DNA from: Comamonadaceae bacterium
GTDB lineage: Bacteria > Pseudomonadota > Gammaproteobacteria > Burkholderiales > Burkholderiaceae_C
Assembly: GCA_013297875.1 (NCBI GenBank)
Contig: JAAFIW010000025.1
Coordinates: 1 to 64,000, forward strand
Direction of reading: 5' to 3'
DNA: 64,000 nt
This document shows positions 27,503 through 38,775 of the stretch, piece after piece; position 1 is the stretch's first letter; every line of letters starts with the position of its first letter. The translations under genes and the position numbers were made by a program. The notes beneath the pieces were generated by a model. The model ran no database searches. It worked only from the letters and a program-made list of their open reading frames with translations, and was not told the origin of the DNA.

Positions 27503-28401
27503 GTGTGCCCCGGCTCGCGTTTCAGCGCATCGCTGATCGCTGCCACCGCAGGGTGGGTGATGCGACGCTCGCCGGATATGGCGTAAATCTGCTCGCGCAC
27601 CGCCAGGGTTTCACCAATGGTGCTCACGCCCCACTGCTCGGCCACCTCATCGGCCACATGGCTGGGCACCGCAAAAACACCGTTGCCGGCCTTGCCAAAG
27701 GCCTTCATCAAGGCACTGTCGTCAAAGTCAGCCACCACGCGGGGCGCAATGCGCAACTCGTCAAACCAGCGCATCAACCGGGGGCGTACCGATGCGTCTT
27801 CGGCTGGCAGCAGTATCGGGGCCTGGTGCAGGCTCAGCGGAAAGCCCTCGCGCAATGGCTGGGCCAGCGCCGCAATGCCCAAAAACGTCATACCGCATTC
27901 CAGCAGCAAATGGTTGTAGCCGCGCACATTCATGCTGGTGCTCATGGGACGGTCAGACAGCACCAGGTCTAACCGGTGCACCGCCAGTTGCGCCAGCAAG
28001 TCCGCCAGTCGCCCCTCGCGGCAGCTTAAGCGGGGCGGGGCCGCCAGGTGCAGCACGGGCTCTATCAGCCGGTGCGCGAGCGTTTTGGGTACCACGTCGG
28101 CAATGCCCACGCGAAAGTGCGATTGCGCAAGGCCGGGGCGCTCACGCAAAGCCTGCACCAGCTCGTCACCCACGGTGAACAGCCGGTCGGCGTAGTCCAT
28201 CACCATTTGGCCGGTGTCGGTCAGCTCCAGCTTGCGGCCCGCGCGGCGCCACAGGGCATCACCAATGGCGGTTTCGAGCAGGCGCATTTGCGAGCTGATC
28301 GATTGCGGCGTGACATGCAAACGCTCCCCAGCTTTGGCCACACCACCGCATTTGGTAATCATCCAAAAGTAATGCAAATGCTTGTAGTTCAAGGTCAGCA
28401 T
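27499..28401 (-). CDS. NhaR-like LysR-family regulator
   Basis: A 300-residue LysR regulator. The opening LNYKHLHYFWMITKCGGVAK, then ERLHVTPQSISSQMRLLE, is the signature NhaR-type HTH; NhaR answers to sodium and pH and controls Na+/H+ exchange in enterics. An effector domain follows (FRVGIADVVPKTLAHRLIEP). No nhaA is nearby, so the target is unknown. It is divergent from the TRAP transporter across 150 bp and may control that instead. Confidence 0.85.
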   Translation of the reverse strand: MLTLNYKHLHYFWMITKCGGVAKAGERLHVTPQSISSQMRLLETAIGDALWRRAGRKLELTDTGQMVMDYADRLFTVGDELVQALRERPGLAQSHFRVGIADVVPKTLAHRLIEPVLHLAAPPRLSCREGRLADLLAQLAVHRLDLVLSDRPMSTSMNVRGYNHLLLECGMTFLGIAALAQPLREGFPLSLHQAPILLPAEDASVRPRLMRWFDELRIAPRVVADFDDSALMKAFGKAGNGVFAVPSHVADEVAEQWGVSTIGETLAVREQIYAISGERRITHPAVAAISDALKREPGHT

Positions 28402-28551
28402 GCTGGCGAATCATCCAAAAAATGGAAGTGGGAGTGTAACAAATACGACTTTATTTTAGTTTGCAGACCCCATAACCTTGCATGCAGAAGTTAATCGCGG
28501 GCCTTGTGGTGAGGTCAAGAACTTCAATAACTTTAACCCCCAGGAGACAAG

Positions 28552-29643
<1,092 letters not shown>

Positions 29644-29669
29644 CCTCAGCCGTCGGCTCAACCTGAAAA

Positions 29670-29693
29670 CAGACCCCGCTTCGGCGGGGTCTG
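29670..29693 (+). terminator. Hairpin between dctP and dctQ
   Basis: CAGACCCCGC, loop TTCG, GCGGGGTCTG: a perfect 10-bp stem with a UUCG loop, about 27 bases after the dctP stop. No U run follows, so it is more likely an mRNA-stabilising or attenuating hairpin that keeps binding protein above membrane subunits. Confidence 0.8.
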
Positions 29694-29746
29694 CGTTTGG
29701 GGAAACCATTTGCTTACGAAAAACTGACACTTACAACGAGACACCC

Positions 29747-30373
29747 ATGAACACACTTTTAGCCTTCAGTCGAGCGGTCGACTGGGTCTCTGAGCACGTT
29801 GGCAAAGCCGTTGGCTGGCTGCTGTTGCTGGCCGTGCTGATCAGCACCGGCAATGCCTTGATCAGAAAGACCTTCGACATTAGCTCTAATGCCTATTTGG
29901 AAGCGCAGTGGTACCTGTTTGCGGCCGTTTTCATGCTGGGCGCAGGCTATGTTTTTCTGCATGACCAGCATGTGCGCATCGACGTGATCGCCAGCAAGCT
30001 CAAGCGCCGTACCCAGGTGTGGATTGATGTGGTGGGGATTGTGGGGTTTCTGCTGCCGCTGTGTGTGTTTGTGGCCTGGACCGCTGTGCCGTCGGTACTG
30101 TTGGCCTGGAACAGCAATGAAGTGTCGGCCAACCCGGGCGGCTTGATTCGCTGGCCGCTGTATGTATTGGTGCCCATCGGCTTTGTGTTGCTGGCGATGC
30201 AGGCGCTGTCCGAGTTGTTCAAACGCCTGGCCTTTCTGACGGGGGCCGGGCCTGACCCGCATGCCAAGCCGGAAAAAACCGACGAGCAGTTGCTGGCTGA
30301 AGAGCTGCAGCACGAGGCGGACGCCAAGCTGGCGGCGCAACTGGCCTCCAAACCCACGGGAGCAACACCATGA
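29747..30373 (+). CDS. dctQ: TRAP transporter small permease (DctQ)
   Basis: A 208-residue four-span protein. LLLLAVLISTGNALIRKTFD, then LEAQWYLFAAVFMLGAGYVF and LHDQHVRIDVIASKL are characteristic of DctQ. A charged, coiled tail (TDEQLLAEELQHEADAKLAA) follows the last span. Its stop overlaps the dctM start by 4 bases. Confidence 0.93.
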   Translation: MNTLLAFSRAVDWVSEHVGKAVGWLLLLAVLISTGNALIRKTFDISSNAYLEAQWYLFAAVFMLGAGYVFLHDQHVRIDVIASKLKRRTQVWIDVVGIVGFLLPLCVFVAWTAVPSVLLAWNSNEVSANPGGLIRWPLYVLVPIGFVLLAMQALSELFKRLAFLTGAGPDPHAKPEKTDEQLLAEELQHEADAKLAAQLASKPTGATP

Positions 30374-32070
30374 GCTGGCTGGCTTCCAACATTGCGCCCA
30401 TCATGTTCGGCGCGCTGCTGCTGTTTTTGTTAACCGGTTTCCCCGTGGCCTTTGCACTGGCCGCCACCGGCATGGTGTTTGGCTGGATTGCGGTGGAACT
30501 GTCGATTGTTCCCGCGCTGTTTTTCAACGCGCTGCCATTGCGGCTGTACGGCATCATGAGCAACGACGTGTTGCTGGCGATTCCGTTTTTCACCTTCATG
30601 GGCTTGATTCTGGAACGCAGCCGCATGGCCGAAGACCTGCTGGAAACCATTGGCCAGGTGTTTGGCAAGCTGCGTGGTGGCCTGGCGATTGCCGTGGTGC
30701 TGGTGGGTGCGATGCTGGCTGCAACCACCGGTGTGGTGGCTGCCAGCGTGATCTCCATGGGCCTGATTTCGCTGCCCATCATGATGCGCTACGGCTACAG
30801 CCGACCGCTGGCGGCCGGTGTGATCACCGCGTCCGGCACCCTGGCGCAAATCATTCCGCCGTCTCTGGTGCTGATTGTGATTGCCGACCAATTGGGCCAA
30901 AGCGTGGGTGACATGTACAAGGCCGCTTTCATTCCGGCTTTTGCACTGGTGGCCATTTACGTGCTGGCCATGATCGTGCTGGCCGTGATCAGGCCCAAAT
31001 GGGTACCGGCACTGCCGCCCGAGGCGCTGATCTACCACGAGAGCAATGGCAACACCGGCCACCGCTCGCTGGGGATTCTGACGCTGGCCAGCATCGTGAT
31101 GGGGGCTACGGTTTTCAATCACTGGGCCCAAATCAAAACCTGGTTGGGTGCCAGCCCCGACTTTGTGCCACCCACGGACGAGAAAGTGGTGATGGCTTTG
31201 ATGGTCGGTATCTTCTTTGCCTGGGTTGCGGCGGTGCTGGACAAGCTCCTCAAATTCAACCTGCTGTCGACCCTGGCGCGCCAGGTCACCTTCGTGTTGA
31301 TTCCGCCGCTGCTGCTGGTGTTTCTGGTGCTGGGCACGATTTTCCTGGGTGTGGCCACGCCCACCGAGGGCGGTGCCATGGGCGCAACCGGTGCGTTGAT
31401 CATGGCCATGGCGCGCAAGCGCCTGAGCATGTCGCTGCTCAAGCAGGCACTGGATTCGTCGTCCAAGCTGGCAATTTTTGTGCTGTTCGTGCTGATTGGC
31501 TCCACCATTTTTGCGCTGACTTTTCAGGCTATTGACGGCCCGACCTGGGTGAAGTCGCTGTTTGCGGCGCTACCCGGCGGGCAACTGGGGTTTTTGCTGT
31601 TCGTCAACGCCCTGGTGTTTGTGCTGGGCTGCTTTCTGGACTTCTTTGAAATCGCATTCATCTTGCTGCCGCTGCTGCTGCCGGTGTTGAAGGAGCTGGA
31701 CATCAACCTGGTGTGGTTCGGCGTGATGATTGCGATGAACCTGCAAACCTCGTTCTTGACGCCACCGTTTGGCTTTGCGCTGTTTTACCTGCGCAGTGTT
31801 GCGCCCAAAAGCGACTACACCGACAAGGTGACCGGCAAGCGGATTGCGGGCATGAAAACCAGCGACATCTACAAAGGCTCGGTGGCGTTTGTGGCCTTGC
31901 AGTTGATCATGGTGGCTGCCATCATTTACGAGCCGCGCATCGTGACCTATGGGCTGGGCGAGCAAAAGGTGCTGGACGTCAAGAATGTGGACATGAACAT
32001 CACGCCCAAAGAAGATACCGAAGAGGCACCGCCGACGTTTGGCGCACCGGCTTTGCCGCCTGCTAAATAG
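30370..32070 (+). CDS. dctM: TRAP transporter large permease (DctM)
   Basis: A 566-residue permease, longer than the ~430 of typical DctM, with extra loop residues near 205-270 and a charged C-terminal tail after the last span. About twelve or more spans; family segments AIPFFTFMGLILERSRMAED, GVVAASVISMGLISLPIMM, SGTLAQIIPPSLVLIVIAD, GVATPTEGGAMGATGALIM, and MNLQTSFLTPPFGFALFYLR. It uses a sodium gradient to import the DctP ligand. Extended DctM proteins like this go with TakP-type binding proteins. Confidence 0.94.
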   Translation: MSWLASNIAPIMFGALLLFLLTGFPVAFALAATGMVFGWIAVELSIVPALFFNALPLRLYGIMSNDVLLAIPFFTFMGLILERSRMAEDLLETIGQVFGKLRGGLAIAVVLVGAMLAATTGVVAASVISMGLISLPIMMRYGYSRPLAAGVITASGTLAQIIPPSLVLIVIADQLGQSVGDMYKAAFIPAFALVAIYVLAMIVLAVIRPKWVPALPPEALIYHESNGNTGHRSLGILTLASIVMGATVFNHWAQIKTWLGASPDFVPPTDEKVVMALMVGIFFAWVAAVLDKLLKFNLLSTLARQVTFVLIPPLLLVFLVLGTIFLGVATPTEGGAMGATGALIMAMARKRLSMSLLKQALDSSSKLAIFVLFVLIGSTIFALTFQAIDGPTWVKSLFAALPGGQLGFLLFVNALVFVLGCFLDFFEIAFILLPLLLPVLKELDINLVWFGVMIAMNLQTSFLTPPFGFALFYLRSVAPKSDYTDKVTGKRIAGMKTSDIYKGSVAFVALQLIMVAAIIYEPRIVTYGLGEQKVLDVKNVDMNITPKEDTEEAPPTFGAPALPPAK

Positions 32071-32084
32071 GGGCCGACTGGTGC

Positions 32085-32483
32085 CTACACTGGCACCAGT
32101 CGCACCGCAAGGTGCTGGAAGTGGGCATCGATTGTCAACACGGCCAGATCGTGCCGCCTGGCAACTGCAGCAATGAGCGCATCCGTCAGTGGCAGCGTTA
32201 CTCCCGTGGCGCGCAGTTGTCCCAAAGTGTTGCCGGCCTGCACCCAGTCATCGTCGACCACCGACAAGCAAGGAACGCTTGAAAACAGGAACTCCAGTTG
32301 CTGCTTTTCTTTGTTTCCTTTGGCATCGCTTTTGATGCCTTGCAGCAACTCGGCAACCGATACGCTACACATCACGGCTTGATCAGCAGCCAGAGCGCGT
32401 TCCACGGCATCACCCAGCAGGCCGTTGCTGGCGCGCAGGAAATCTATCCAGGCGCAGGTGTCGACCAATGTCCGGGCTGTCAT
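32085..32483 (-). CDS. vapC: VapC-type PIN toxin
   Basis: A 132-residue PIN-domain RNase toxin. Acidic sites are in TLVDTCAWIDFLRAS, SVAELLQGI, and LTDALIAAVARRHDLAVLT, followed by a final IDAHFQ. The start overlaps the antitoxin stop (ATGA). The RNA target is unknown. Confidence 0.9.
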   Translation of the reverse strand: MTARTLVDTCAWIDFLRASNGLLGDAVERALAADQAVMCSVSVAELLQGIKSDAKGNKEKQQLEFLFSSVPCLSVVDDDWVQAGNTLGQLRATGVTLPLTDALIAAVARRHDLAVLTIDAHFQHLAVRLVPV

Positions 32484-32683
32484 GGCAGCGTATCAAGCCC
32501 TCGCAATTGCCGCCAGTTGTCCTCGACCTGGACTTGCCCGCGCAGTGCCAGGAGCTTTTGCTTGCGCGCTTGCTGCAGGTAGGCATTCAGGGCATAGCGA
32601 ATGGCGGCGACCGGACTCTTTTCACCCGTGGTCTTCATCACGTCTTCCACTACATCATCATCAAGCGTGAGGGTTGTTCGCAT
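32480..32683 (-). CDS. vapB: VapB-type antitoxin
   Basis: A 67-residue protein. MRTTLTLDDDVVEDVMKTTG is a ribbon-helix-helix start as in VapB antitoxins that bind their own promoter. The C-terminal half (LRGQVQVEDNWRQLRGLD) would embrace the toxin. AAGGAAAAAAG sits before the ATG. Coupled with vapC. Confidence 0.88.
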   Translation of the reverse strand: MRTTLTLDDDVVEDVMKTTGEKSPVAAIRYALNAYLQQARKQKLLALRGQVQVEDNWRQLRGLDTLP

Positions 32684-32750
32684 CTTTTTTCCTTTACAGG
32701 TGCATCAAAAAAGAGTTTAACAAGATGCAAAATGCCATGCGCAGATAAAG

Positions 32751-35700
32751 TTACCCGACCCACCGCCGCGCATTGCGCCACAGCTGCATCCACGGGCTCA
32801 GCGCATTCCCATCGCCGTCCGTCCAGCTCATCTGCACGTTGCGAAACACGCGCTCGGGGTGGGGCATGAAGGCGGTGAAGCGGCCGTCTGCGGTGGTGAC
32901 GCCGGTCAGGCCGCCAGGGCTGCCGTTGGGGTTGGCGGGGTAGGTTTCTGTCGGCTGGCCGTGGTTGTCGGTGAAGCGCAGGGCGGGGATGACCTGGCTG
33001 GGATTGCCGCGCTGGCTGAAGTTGGCGAAGCCTTCGCCGTGGGCTATGGCAATGGGCAGGCGGCTGCCGGCCATGTCTTTGAAAAACAGGCTGGGGCTGT
33101 CCAGCACTTCGACCATGGACAGGCGGGCCTCAAAACGCTCGCTTTGGTTGGTGGTGAAGCGCGGCCAGGCGGCGGCGCCGGGAATGATGTCGGCCAGCTC
33201 GGCAAACATCTGGCAGCCGTTGCACACGCCCAGACCGAAGGTGCTGCCGCGCTCGAAAAACGCCTGAAACTGGTCTGACAGCTGTGGGTTGAAGGTGATG
33301 CTGCGGGCCCAGCCGATACCTGCGCCCAGGGTGTCGCCATAGCTGAAGCCGCCGCAGGCCACCAGGCCCGCAAAGTCAGCAAGCTGGGCGCGGCCGGTTT
33401 GCAGGTCGGTCATGTGCACGTCAAAGGCCTCAAAGCCGGCTTCGGTGAAGGCGTAGGCCATTTCCACGTGGGAATTGACGCCCTGCTCGCGCAGGATGGC
33501 GACTTTTGGCTTACTCAACATCAACCCAGTCGCTACTGAATTGATAGCTGCTGGAGCAGTATTTACCTGGGCGGGTGGCCAGTTTTGCTTAAAACTGTCA
33601 CTTAAATGGGTGTGCAGGCCGGGGTTGACCAGGTCACCCACGGCCGCATGCTCAGCATCTGCACCCGCCGGGTTGTCGCGCTGCTGGCAGATCTTCCAGC
33701 TCACGCTGTCCCACACCTGGTGCAGGTCTTGTAGCTTGGCGCTGAACACGGCTTTGGTGTCGCGCCAGACCTGAACCTGGCCTTTGCCCACATCCATGGC
33801 GGACGACGCGGGCCGGGTTTTGCCGATGAAGTGGCTGTGGCGGCTCAGGCCATGCTCGCGCAGGGTTTGCATCACGGCGTTGCGCTGGTCTGTGCGCACC
33901 TGTAGCACCACGCCCAGCTCTTCGTTGAACAGGGCCTTGAGCGTGAGTTCGTCGCGCCGGGCGCTGACCTGGCCGGCCCAGTTTTTCGCGTCGCCGTATT
34001 CCGCCCGGCTGTCGCTGATGCCGTCGCCTTGCACCAGCAGCATGTCGATGTTCAGCGACACGCCCACGTTGCCTGCAAAGGCCATTTCGCAGACGGCCGC
34101 GAAAAGTCCGCCGTCGCTGCGGTCGTGGTAAGCCAGCAGCTGGCCTTGGGCGCGCAGGGTGTTGATGGCCTTGACCAGGTTGATCAGGTCTTGCGGCTCG
34201 TCCAGATCGGGCGGCACATCGCCCACCTGCGCCAGCGTCTGCGCCAGGATGCTGCCGCCCATGCGGTGCTGGCCGTGGCCCAGGTCGACCAGTACGAGCG
34301 TGGTGTCGGCCTCGGCGGCGTTGAGCTGCGGCGTGAGGGTGCCGCGCACGTCGGCCAAGGTGGCAAAGGCGCTAACGATGAGGCTGACGGGGGAGGTGAC
34401 CTTCTGGTCTTTCGTCTCGTGCTTCCATTGCGTGCGCATCGACAGGCTGTCTTTGCCCACCGGAATGGAAATACCCAGCGCCGGGCACAGTTGCATGCCC
34501 ACGGCCTGCACCGCGTCATACAGCGCGGCGTCTTCGCCGGGCTCGCCACACGCGGCCATCCAGTTGGCTGAGAGCTTGACGCGGGGCAGTTCAATCGGCG
34601 CCGCCAGCAGATTGGTAATCGCCTCGGCCACCGCCATGCGGGCCGACGCCGCTGCACCGAGCACGGCCAGCGGCGTGCGCTCGCCCATGCTCATGGCCTC
34701 GCCCGCAAAGCCCTTGAAATCGGCCAGCGTGACCGCGCAATCGGCCACCGGCACCTGCCACGGGCCCACCATCTGGTCACGGTGCGTGAGGCCGCCCACG
34801 GTGCGGTCGCCGATGGTGATGAGGAAGCGCTTGGACGCGACGGTGGGGTGGCTGAGGACCTGGATGGCGGCTTGTTGGAGGTCTAGGTCGGTGAGGTTAA
34901 GAGGTTTGAACTGGCGGGTGATGCGCTGCACGTTTCGGTGCATCTTGGGCGGTTTGCCTAGCAGCACGTTCATGGGCATGTTGACGGGGGCATCAGCCGC
35001 ATCCGACACCACCAATTGCCGCTCCTGCGTCGCCACCCCCACCACCGCAAACGGACACCGCTCCCGCTCGCAAATCGCCTGAAACTGAGCCAAAGATTCC
35101 GGCGCGATGGCCAGCACATACCGCTCCTGGCTTTCGTTACACCAAATCTCTTTCGGTGCCAGCCCCGAAGCCTCCAGCGGCACAGCGCGCAAATCAAAGT
35201 GCGCCCCGCGCCCCGCGTCGTTCGTCAGCTCAGGAAAGGCGTTGCTCAAGCCCCCCGCCCCCACATCGTGAATCGCCAGAATCGGGTTGGCCGCCTGCAA
35301 CAAGGCGCATTGCGTGATGACCTCCTGCGCCCGACGCTCGATTTCCGGGTTGCCGCGCTGCACCGAATCAAAGTCCAGGTCGGCGGCATTCGCGCCCGTG
35401 GCCAGTGAACTGGCGGCGCTGCCGCCCATTCCGATGCGCATGCCGGGGCCGCCCAGTTGAATCAACAAGCTGCCGGCTGGGAAGGCGATTTTTTGGGTTT
35501 GAGTGGCGTCGATGCTGCCCAGCCCACCCGCAATCATGATGGGCTTGTGGTAGCCACGCTGCACGGTGTCTACGTCGCTGGTGGCCGTTTGCTCGTATTC
35601 GCGGAAGTAGCCCAGCAAATTGGGCCGGCCAAACTCGTTGTTGAAGGCGGCACCGCCCAGCGGGCCTTCGGTCATGATTTGCAAGGGGCTGGCGATGTGG

Positions 35701-36818
35701 CTTGGCTTGCCGCCGCTGCGGTCGCTCAGGCCAGCCCAGAGTTTGGACACGGTGAACCCGGTCAACCCGGCTTTGGGCCTGGAGCCGCGGCCCGTCGCCC
35801 CCTCGTCGCGAATCTCGCCACCCGCGCCGGTGCTGGCACCGGGGAACGGGGAGATGGCGGTGGGGTGGTTGTGGGTTTCAACCTTCATCAAGACATGACT
35901 CAAGACGCTACGTTTTTCATAGCTGCTTGAGCAATATTCACCTGGGCGGGTGGCTGATTTGGCATCAAAAACGGCTGCAAAGCGCTCCACCTGCGTGCCC
36001 TGCATCACCGAAGCGTTGTCGCTGTAAGCCACCACCGTGTGCTGCGGGCTGGTCTGGTGGGTGTGGCGAATCATCGCAAACAGGCTTTTGTCTTGCGCCA
36101 CGCCGTCAATCGTGAAGGCTGCGTTGAAGATTTTGTGGCGGCAGTGCTCGCTGTTGGCCTGCGCAAACATCATCAACTCCACATCGCTGGGGTTGCGGCC
36201 CAGTTGGGAAAAGGCTTGCTGCAAGTAGTCGATTTCGTCGTCAGCCAGCGCCAGGCCGAACTGGGTGTTGGCTCGTACCAAAGCGGCGCGGCCACCGGCC
36301 AGCACGTCAATGTGCTCCATGGCGGCGGCGGGCAGCTCGGTGAACAAGCCCTGTGCTTGTTCACGGGTAAAAAACACGCTTTCCGTCATGCGGTCGTGCA
36401 ACACCGAGGCGGCTGCGTGCAAGCTCGCCTCGTCAAGTGTTGCTTTGCCAAACAGCTTGGCCTTGAGCGACAGGTGAAATTCTGTGACACGCTCCACGCG
36501 TTTGACGGCCAGGCCGCAATTACGCGCAATGTCAGTGGCCTTGGACGCCCAGGGCGACACGGTACCCAGGCGGGGCGACACCACCACCAACACGCTTTGG
36601 CTCGGCACATCGGCGCTGTGCTCGCCATAGCTCAGCAAGCGGGCCAGCTGCTGGTGCTGGTCTGGCAGCAGTGCGGCCTGCGTGGCCACCCAATGCACAT
36701 GGCGTGCGGACACCGCGGTGATGCGCGCATCGACGGTTTGAAGTTGGACAAGAAGCTGTTGGGCTTTGAAGGCACTGAGGGCGTTGCCACCGTCAAACTG
36801 GGTGATGTGCAGGGTCAC
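32751..36818 (-). CDS. purL: Phosphoribosylformylglycinamidine synthase
   Basis: A 1355-residue large-type PurL, step four of purine synthesis: FGAR plus glutamine and ATP to FGAM. The N-terminal domain is residues 1-170, two AIRS-like halves carry [18 protein letters not shown] and [18 protein letters not shown], and the C-terminal glutaminase has Cys1199 in [13 protein letters not shown] and His in [16 protein letters not shown]. It starts with GTG at 36818; no ATG alternative exists. Two copies of the dispersed repeat are read in frame antisense to their own orientation, at residues ~282-304 and ~1074-1096, both at domain linkers. The gene is otherwise intact. Confidence 0.96.
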   Translation of the reverse strand: MTLHITQFDGGNALSAFKAQQLLVQLQTVDARITAVSARHVHWVATQAALLPDQHQQLARLLSYGEHSADVPSQSVLVVVSPRLGTVSPWASKATDIARNCGLAVKRVERVTEFHLSLKAKLFGKATLDEASLHAAASVLHDRMTESVFFTREQAQGLFTELPAAAMEHIDVLAGGRAALVRANTQFGLALADDEIDYLQQAFSQLGRNPSDVELMMFAQANSEHCRHKIFNAAFTIDGVAQDKSLFAMIRHTHQTSPQHTVVAYSDNASVMQGTQVERFAAVFDAKSATRPGEYCSSSYEKRSVLSHVLMKVETHNHPTAISPFPGASTGAGGEIRDEGATGRGSRPKAGLTGFTVSKLWAGLSDRSGGKPSHIASPLQIMTEGPLGGAAFNNEFGRPNLLGYFREYEQTATSDVDTVQRGYHKPIMIAGGLGSIDATQTQKIAFPAGSLLIQLGGPGMRIGMGGSAASSLATGANAADLDFDSVQRGNPEIERRAQEVITQCALLQAANPILAIHDVGAGGLSNAFPELTNDAGRGAHFDLRAVPLEASGLAPKEIWCNESQERYVLAIAPESLAQFQAICERERCPFAVVGVATQERQLVVSDAADAPVNMPMNVLLGKPPKMHRNVQRITRQFKPLNLTDLDLQQAAIQVLSHPTVASKRFLITIGDRTVGGLTHRDQMVGPWQVPVADCAVTLADFKGFAGEAMSMGERTPLAVLGAAASARMAVAEAITNLLAAPIELPRVKLSANWMAACGEPGEDAALYDAVQAVGMQLCPALGISIPVGKDSLSMRTQWKHETKDQKVTSPVSLIVSAFATLADVRGTLTPQLNAAEADTTLVLVDLGHGQHRMGGSILAQTLAQVGDVPPDLDEPQDLINLVKAINTLRAQGQLLAYHDRSDGGLFAAVCEMAFAGNVGVSLNIDMLLVQGDGISDSRAEYGDAKNWAGQVSARRDELTLKALFNEELGVVLQVRTDQRNAVMQTLREHGLSRHSHFIGKTRPASSAMDVGKGQVQVWRDTKAVFSAKLQDLHQVWDSVSWKICQQRDNPAGADAEHAAVGDLVNPGLHTHLSDSFKQNWPPAQVNTAPAAINSVATGLMLSKPKVAILREQGVNSHVEMAYAFTEAGFEAFDVHMTDLQTGRAQLADFAGLVACGGFSYGDTLGAGIGWARSITFNPQLSDQFQAFFERGSTFGLGVCNGCQMFAELADIIPGAAAWPRFTTNQSERFEARLSMVEVLDSPSLFFKDMAGSRLPIAIAHGEGFANFSQRGNPSQVIPALRFTDNHGQPTETYPANPNGSPGGLTGVTTADGRFTAFMPHPERVFRNVQMSWTDGDGNALSPWMQLWRNARRWVG
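33532..33597 (+). repeat. Dispersed ~60-bp repeat, copy 5 (inside purL)
   Basis: GCTACTGAATTGATAGCTGC, then TGGAGCAGTATTTACC and TGGGCGGGTGGCCAGTTTTG. It opposes the coding strand of purL and encodes [20 protein letters not shown], just before [15 protein letters not shown], where the glutaminase domain starts. Confidence 0.9.
35907..35972 (+). repeat. Dispersed ~60-bp repeat, copy 6 (inside purL)
   Basis: GCTACGTTTTTCATAGCTGC, then TTGAGCAATATTCACC and TGGGCGGGTGGCTGATTTGG. It opposes purL and encodes [20 protein letters not shown] in a loop just before [15 protein letters not shown], close to a catalytic segment. Confidence 0.9.
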
Positions 36819-36912
36819 GAGAGGGGCCGTTCGGGCTGAAAGGGGCGAATTTTATCGGTTGCGGGCTCGACCGCCCCGCTTTGCCTGCTGCATGCAGCGG
36901 CGGTACAGGGCC

Positions 36913-36942
36913 AAAAAAAAGCCACCTTGCGGTGGCTTTTTT
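36913..36942 (-). terminator. Rho-independent terminator of livK
   Basis: Stem GCCACC/GGTGGC extended by A/T pairs around loop TTGC, flanked by eight A and six T. On the minus strand it is followed by an eight-base T run, 25 bases after the livK stop. Its symmetry would allow it to work both ways. Confidence 0.9.
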
Positions 36943-36967
36943 GACAAGAGCCCAAAGACTCTGTGAA

Positions 36968-38110
36968 TTAACGAACCACGGCGATCTGGTCGCGCTTGCC
37001 GCCTTTGTAGGTGTACAAGGTCAGGGCACCGTTCAACACATCGCCTTTTGGATCGAAGGAGATCGTGCCGGTCACGCCTTTGTAGTCTTTGGTAGCAGCC
37101 AACACAGGCAGATATTTCGCTGGCTCGGCAGAGCCGGCCTTCACCATGGCAGCCACCATCACGTTCAGAGCGTCATACACATAGGGCTCATATACGGTCA
37201 CGTCGATGTTGAAACGCTTTTTGTAGTCAGCATAGAACTTGTCCATGCCTGCTTTTTGTGTTCCTTCGACGCCACCGGCTTCGGCGCACACCACCTGGCC
37301 GTCGGCCATGGCGTCGCCCGCCAGCTTGGGCAGCTCGCTGGAGCAAATGCCGTCGCCGCCCATGAACTTGGCTGTCACGCCCAGGTTTTTCATCTGGCGC
37401 ATCATCGGGCCAGCTACAGCGTCCATACCGCCGAAGAACACTACGTCAGGCTTTTTGCCTTTCAGCGTGGTCAAAATAGGCATGAAGTCAGTGGCTTTGT
37501 CGTTGGTGAACTCGCGGCCCACAATCTTGCCGCCAGCAGCTTTCACGGCCTTCTCAAACTCGTCTGCCACGCCTTGGCCGTAAGCAGTGCGGTCATCAAT
37601 CACGGCAATGGCCTTGCCTTTCAGGTTTTTCACGGCATAACGGCCCAGGGTGCCGCCCAGGTGGACGTCGTCAGCCACCACGCGGAAGGTGGTTTTGTAA
37701 CCGTTACGGGTGAATTTTGGGTTGGTGGCCGATGGGGAAATTTGGGGAATGCCCGCATCGCTGTAGATTTTGGATGCTGGGATGGATGTACCGGAGTTCA
37801 GGTGACCGATCACACCGGCAACTTTCATGTCAACCAGTTTCTGTGCAACAGACGTGCCCTGTTTTGGGTCGGCACCATCGTCCTCAGCCGCCAATTCGAG
37901 CTTGACTTTCTTGCCCCCAATGGTCACCCCCTTGGCGTTCAGGTCTTCAATGGCCATCTTGGCACCGTTTTCGTTACCTTTACCCAGGTGCGCAATACCG
38001 CCCGATGTTGGGCCAACGTGGCCGATTTTCACGACCATGTCCTGGGCGAAAGCCATTCCCGCGAAAGCGGTCAGGGCAGCAACAGCGGTCAGCTTGAATT
38101 TCATTTGCAT
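36968..38110 (-). CDS. livK: Branched-chain amino acid ABC transporter binding protein
   Basis: A 380-residue periplasmic binding protein of the Leu/Ile/Val type. A signal peptide of 22 residues ends GMAFA, before QDMVVKIGHVGPTSGG. GVIGHLNSGTSIPASKIYSD, QISPSATNPKFTRNGYKTTF and DDRTAYGQGVADEFEKAVK are classic. GGAG sits 6 bases before ATG 38110. The permease and ATPase genes are not adjacent, so it must serve a transporter encoded elsewhere. Ends in a strong terminator. The ~200 bp upstream hold its promoter and nothing else I can name. Confidence 0.93.
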   Translation of the reverse strand: MQMKFKLTAVAALTAFAGMAFAQDMVVKIGHVGPTSGGIAHLGKGNENGAKMAIEDLNAKGVTIGGKKVKLELAAEDDGADPKQGTSVAQKLVDMKVAGVIGHLNSGTSIPASKIYSDAGIPQISPSATNPKFTRNGYKTTFRVVADDVHLGGTLGRYAVKNLKGKAIAVIDDRTAYGQGVADEFEKAVKAAGGKIVGREFTNDKATDFMPILTTLKGKKPDVVFFGGMDAVAGPMMRQMKNLGVTAKFMGGDGICSSELPKLAGDAMADGQVVCAEAGGVEGTQKAGMDKFYADYKKRFNIDVTVYEPYVYDALNVMVAAMVKAGSAEPAKYLPVLAATKDYKGVTGTISFDPKGDVLNGALTLYTYKGGKRDQIAVVR

Positions 38111-38310
38111 GGAGATCTCCAGATAGAAAAAGGAAAAGTTAAGAAAAAACGAAGCACTCTACGGGCGCTTGGCCGTCGCGGAAGATATCGCAATTTTCAG
38201 GCCCGAACCATAGGGAACACGCTAGTTATCGAGGCATAAGGGGTTTTACTTTTGTAGCGGTAGCGCTTATGCAGCCTGCCTACACTGCTCTCGAAATAGG
38301 GGTACGCCTC

Positions 38311-38775
38311 TCAAGGGCCCGGCGCAGGCTGGGTATCGGTGCCACCCAAATCAGCCAGCAGCGCTTGCGCCACCGTCAGGCGGACCGTCTGTTCGATTTC
38401 CCGCCGCAAAGCGGGACCCAAGGCGCGGGTCTGCTCCATCACCACCTTGGCGGTAGCTTCACGCACACGCTGGTCGAGCACCGCATCCACCCGCTCCATC
38501 ACGCGGCGAACCAGCTGGTCTTCCAGCTCCGCCGGATCGGCCGGCCGGTGCGATTTGACAGCTGGCAGGGCTCGGGCGGTACTTGCAACCGCTGGCCTGG
38601 GGGCCGATACGGCAAGGCCTGCCGCCGGGGCGAGCGGTGGCTTGGGCGGGGGCACTGGTGCGGACGGAGGCGTTTTGTCGGCGGCAGGCGGCACGCGCAC
38701 CACATCGGTGAGCGTGGGCACAAAACGCGGCGGTGGACGTGGGGAAGTAGCCATCGAAAACCCGTGCTGCATCAA
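38311..38775 (-). CDS. Proline-rich hypothetical protein downstream of holC
   Basis: A 154-residue protein. Residues about 8-75 are Pro/Ala-rich and probably disordered (PSAPVPPPKPPLAPAAGLAV). Residues 80-140 form an amphipathic helical part, LEDQLVRRVMERVDAVLDQR and VRLTVAQALLADLGGTD. It overlaps the holC stop by 4 bases, so co-translation is expected. I recall such proteins beside holC in related genera, but know of no function; a replisome-linked role is a guess. Confidence 0.7.
   Translation of the reverse strand: MMQHGFSMATSPRPPPRFVPTLTDVVRVPPAADKTPPSAPVPPPKPPLAPAAGLAVSAPRPAVASTARALPAVKSHRPADPAELEDQLVRRVMERVDAVLDQRVREATAKVVMEQTRALGPALRREIEQTVRLTVAQALLADLGGTDTQPAPGP

Noticed and set aside
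38111-38310. Small gene or RNA in the gap upstream of livK
   Set aside because: No open frame with a ribosome site and no strong hairpin; probably only promoter sequence.
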